Of a stretch of 64,000 nt of DNA, positions 61,434-64,000 are shown piece by piece. Source of the DNA: Candidatus Avelusimicrobium intestinipullorum (GTDB lineage: Bacteria > Elusimicrobiota > Elusimicrobia > Elusimicrobiales > Elusimicrobiaceae); NCBI GenBank assembly GCA_944324635.1, contig CALUXC010000007.1, positions 1 through 64,000 of the forward strand. Direction: 5' to 3'. Made by a program: the position numbers and the translations under genes. How positions within the stretch are numbered: the first letter of the stretch is position 1; the number at the start of each line of letters is the position of its first letter. The notes under the pieces were generated by a model, which worked only from the letters and a program-made list of their open reading frames with translations, ran no database searches and was not told the origin of the DNA.

Positions 61434-61739
61434 TTACAATCCGCCGCCCATCATCATGTGGGCCGCTTCTTGAATCATCAGGTAAGATTGGTGCAGCATT
61501 AAAACGAGATATACGCCCATGGCCGCCAGTAAAAGCGTGTAGAGCCATTTGGCCGTGGTGCCAATCACGCGCGACATCCACACACAAGGCAGTGCAAACG
61601 GCCCCAGTATCAGCGCCATTAATACAATGCCCGCATGGGTGAACAGGAAGCCCTGTCCCGGGCGCAGGCTTTTGCCGCAGTGGCGGCAATAATTGTCGGT
61701 CTGTTCGGTAGGATTTTTACAGCGGGGGCAGGTGTTCAC
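61434..61739 (-). CDS. Zinc-ribbon membrane protein
   Basis: A 101-residue protein. The first 27 residues form a zinc ribbon with CPRC and CRHCG; then two hydrophobic segments at about 33-55 and 62-85. It overlaps the relA stop by four bases, so it is translated with that gene. The function is unknown. Small zinc-ribbon membrane proteins of this type are common in bacteria. Confidence 0.78.
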   Translation of the reverse strand: MNTCPRCKNPTEQTDNYCRHCGKSLRPGQGFLFTHAGIVLMALILGPFALPCVWMSRVIGTTAKWLYTLLLAAMGVYLVLMLHQSYLMIQEAAHMMMGGGL

Positions 61740-63190
61740 AGTTCTACTCCTTTGTTTCTTAAATAGCGTTTAATGTGGCTGCGAGCACCGGCCGTTTTGG
61801 CAAATTCCAGCCAGTCGCGTTTGGGTTCGCCGTTTTTGCGGGTGATAATTTCGCACACGTCCCCCGTTTTGAAGGCATAGTCCATGCGCACCATGCGGTT
61901 ATTCACCTTGGCGCCCACGTAATGGTCTCCAATATCGGTGTGAATGGCGTAAGCAAAATCTATGGGGGTGGAGCCTTCCGGCAGGGATTTTACGTCCGCC
62001 CGCGGCGTGAATACGAAAATCTGCTGCAGGTTGACGTCCGTCTTGAATCCTTCCAAAAATTCCCGCGGGGCGGTTAAGTCCTGCTGCCATTCAATCCAGC
62101 GGCGGATCCAGTTAATCTTTTCGTCAAAGTTTTTATCCTGCTTGACGTTGCCCATTTTGTAGCGCCAATGTGCCGCGATACCGTATTCGCAGGTGCGGTG
62201 CATGTCTTCGGTGCGGATTTGGATTTCTATAATGTCCCCGGTGGGGGAAAGCACCGTGGTGTGAATGCTTTGGTACATGTTGGCTTTGGGCGTGGCGATG
62301 TAATCGGTAAAGGTGCCGGCGATGGGCTTAAATACGCTGTGCACCAAACCCAAGGCGCGGTAACAATCCTGCAAGGTTTTGGTGATAATGCGCACACCCA
62401 GCGAATCCTGAATTTCGGCAAACGTGCAATGATGTTTTTGCATTTTGCGGTAAATGGAATAGTAGTTTTTGGCCCGGGCCAAAATGCGGAAGTCCATGTG
62501 TTCCGCCTGCAGGGCAGGCTCTAAGAGCTTTTTGAAAGCGTCCAGCGCGGCCTGGCGGTCCGCGGTGCGGGCTTCCACTTGTTTTTTAATGTCGGCGTAT
62601 TCCTGCGGGTGGAGGTATTTGAAGGAAAGATCTTCCAAATCGGTTTTGATGGTGAACATTCCCAGGCGCTGGGCCAGGGGGGCGTAGAGAGAGATGGTTT
62701 CGTAAGCTTTGAATTTTTGGCGGTCCGGCGGCATAACGTCCATCGTTCTCATGTTATGGGTGCGGTCGGCCAGTTTGATTAAAATAACGCGCACATCTTC
62801 GGCTACGGCAATGAGCATTTTGCGCCAATTTTCCACGGTTTCTTCGTCGGTGGAGGAAAACTTCAAATCGCTTATTTTCGTTACACCCTGCACCATATGG
62901 GCGATTTCTTTGTTAAATTCGCGTTTTAAGTCTTCCAGCGTAACGGGAGTGTCTTCCACCGTGTCGTGCAGGAGGCCGGCGCAGATAGTGTCGGCGTCCA
63001 GGTTAAAGTCCATCAAGATATTGGCCACGTGCTGGCAATGGGTGAAATACGGCTCGCCGCTTTCGCGTTTTTGCTCTTTGTGGGCGTTTTCGGCAAAATG
63101 GTAAGCCTTCTCAATCAGAGAAGTGTCCTGATTGGGGTTATATTCTTTGAATTTGCGCAGCAATGCTTGCAAGTCGGGTGCGTCTGCCAT
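61736..63190 (-). CDS. relA: RelA/SpoT-type (p)ppGpp synthetase/hydrolase, short
   Basis: A 484-residue protein. HD hydrolase domain at about 30-160 with H51, H75-D76 and D142 in LHDTVEDT and LADRTHNMRTMD; synthetase domain at about 232-345 (SIYRKM, YQSIHTTV, EIQIRTEDMH); TGS domain at about 388-450. It stops soon after TGS, so the helical, zinc-finger/RIS and ACT domains of the usual 700-residue enzyme are missing. Both activities look intact. It is last but one in a minus-strand run after lpxB. Confidence 0.9.
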   Translation of the reverse strand: MADAPDLQALLRKFKEYNPNQDTSLIEKAYHFAENAHKEQKRESGEPYFTHCQHVANILMDFNLDADTICAGLLHDTVEDTPVTLEDLKREFNKEIAHMVQGVTKISDLKFSSTDEETVENWRKMLIAVAEDVRVILIKLADRTHNMRTMDVMPPDRQKFKAYETISLYAPLAQRLGMFTIKTDLEDLSFKYLHPQEYADIKKQVEARTADRQAALDAFKKLLEPALQAEHMDFRILARAKNYYSIYRKMQKHHCTFAEIQDSLGVRIITKTLQDCYRALGLVHSVFKPIAGTFTDYIATPKANMYQSIHTTVLSPTGDIIEIQIRTEDMHRTCEYGIAAHWRYKMGNVKQDKNFDEKINWIRRWIEWQQDLTAPREFLEGFKTDVNLQQIFVFTPRADVKSLPEGSTPIDFAYAIHTDIGDHYVGAKVNNRMVRMDYAFKTGDVCEIITRKNGEPKRDWLEFAKTAGARSHIKRYLRNKGVEL

Positions 63191-63193
63191 AAA

Positions 63194-64000
63194 TTACTCG
63201 TGTTTTAAGTCGTTTAAGATTTCCGCCGCGGCACGCTTGGCTACGCCGGGCTCGCCCAAAGACGCGCGGAGCTTTAACAGCTCTTCGCGCATTTGCGCCA
63301 GCTTGGCCGGATTTTGGAACATGGCCATCGTTTCGGCGGCCAATGCACGGGGCGTGGCATCGTACTGAATGAGTTCCCGCACCAGCCCTTTGCCGGACAG
63401 TAAATTCACCAGCGAAATATACGGCACTTTGATGATCATTTTGGCAATCTGATAAGTGGGCCAGAATAATTTGTATGCCACCACCATGGGCACGCCCAAG
63501 AGGGCGTTTTCCAGCGTGGCCGTGCCGGAGCAGGCCAGCAAAAAGTCCATTTCCGAGCGGAGCTCGTAGTGGAAATCTTTTATTAAATGGAAATTCGGGT
63601 GCGGTTTTTCGCCAATCAAATCCAGGAATACTTTTTCGTCGGCGTTCGGCAGCAGGAACATATACGCCTGCGTGTGGGGGAATTCTTTGAGCACCTGTTT
63701 ATAGGCTTGGTAAAACACCGGCGTCAGCCGTTTGATTTCGCCCATGCGGCTGCCGGGCAGCATGCCCAGCTTCCAGGGGTGATTTTTCGGGTCGGTTACC
63801 TGATAATTTTTCGGCTGCGGCGCCGGGAGCTGGTCCAACAGCGGGTTGCCCAAGAATACCGCATTCCCGCCGAATTTTTTGTGGAATTCGGGTTCAAAAG
63901 GATAAATGGTGAACATCTTTTTGGTCAGCGCGGCCAACCGCTTGGCGCGGTACTGGCGGCTGGCCCACACCTGCGGCGTGACGTAGTAATAAGCGGGGAT
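63194..64000 (-). CDS. lpxB: Lipid-A-disaccharide synthase (partial)
   Basis: The C-terminal part of LpxB, cut by the window end; it reads IPAYYYVTPQVWASRQYR at the edge. It makes the lipid A disaccharide from UDP-diacylglucosamine and lipid X. Family motifs are GNPLLDQLP, LPGSRMGEIKR and LLACSGTATLENALLGVPMVVAYK. It supports a Gram-negative outer membrane. It ends four bases before the relA start. Confidence 0.94.
   Translation of the reverse strand: MPAYYYVTPQVWASRQYRAKRLAALTKKMFTIYPFEPEFHKKFGGNAVFLGNPLLDQLPAPQPKNYQVTDPKNHPWKLGMLPGSRMGEIKRLTPVFYQAYKQVLKEFPHTQAYMFLLPNADEKVFLDLIGEKPHPNFHLIKDFHYELRSEMDFLLACSGTATLENALLGVPMVVAYKLFWPTYQIAKMIIKVPYISLVNLLSGKGLVRELIQYDATPRALAAETMAMFQNPAKLAQMREELLKLRASLGEPGVAKRAAAEILNDLKHE

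Noticed and set aside
1-64000. CRISPR array, insertion sequence, prophage or integron
   Set aside because: No regular spaced repeats, transposase, integrase or phage genes were seen in any frame.

Overview
This 64 kb window reads as a chromosomal core segment of a Gram-negative, probably anaerobic, fermentative bacterium. Evidence for this is an lpxB fragment (lipid A), a branched-chain 2-oxoacid:ferredoxin oxidoreductase, a glycine cleavage set, a peptide/H+ symporter and a glycogen-type phosphorylase. A pilin with the KKG-FTLIELL signal, the gene order from the ribosomal operons straight into the mre/rod genes, and a DUF1646 transporter would fit a gut Elusimicrobiota. That assignment is an inference from gene content and was not tested by any search. 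The only mobile-looking material is small. I see no insertion sequence, prophage, CRISPR array or rRNA gene. Two tRNA genes are present (Phe-GAA on the minus strand, Glu-CTC on the plus strand). Layout: (1) 1-2348: the end of tuf, a terminator, then three overlapping small cysteine-rich lipoprotein genes and a secreted protein sit between tuf and rpsJ, a junction that is often closed in other bacteria. A strong hairpin leader precedes rpsJ. (2) 2349-17798: the S10, spc and alpha ribosomal protein operons are fused, with secY, adk, map, infA, rpmJ and rpoA. rpmD (L30) is missing. Structured non-coding leaders lie before adk and infA, and the rpsN-rpsH spacer carries a short L4-like in-frame fragment. 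(3) 17809-27635: cell elongation and envelope genes mreB, (structured spacer), mreC, mreD, mrdA, rodA, followed by a DUF2344 gene, RNase G and a periplasmic amidase. (4) 27668-30456: a split chromate-type transporter, a secreted protein resembling an inactive trypsin-like protease, and a YgjP-like metallopeptidase on the minus strand. (5) 30519-40362: gcvT-gcvH-gcvPA-gcvPB, a lipoate ligase, a membrane HExxH protein, a large AsmA-like protein, pyrE and an RlmI-like methyltransferase. (6) 40480-52131: accessory genes, including fRMsr, the vor operon, a secreted protein ending in a receiver-like domain, an MFS transporter, a pilin, trmL, glgP and a DUF1646 transporter. (7) 52245-64000: tRNA-Glu, ychF, an RlmD-type methyltransferase, UvrD/PcrA helicase, gatC-gatA, a Nudix hydrolase, and on the minus strand a POT transporter, a zinc-ribbon membrane protein, a short RelA/SpoT and partial lpxB. 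How the genes work together: regions 2-3 couple ribosome synthesis, protein export and cell elongation on one strand with very short spacers. The gcv genes plus the lipoate ligase form a self-contained glycine-cleavage unit except for the dihydrolipoyl dehydrogenase. The vor operon and the peptide transporter suggest energy gain from amino acids and peptides. The most interesting points are the adk leader RNA (a 17-bp helix plus duplicated segments competing for one partner), the mreB-mreC spacer RNA candidate, the L4-like fragment that separates rpsH from its best ribosome-binding site, the exported receiver-domain protein, and the lipoprotein cassette at the tuf-rpsJ junction.
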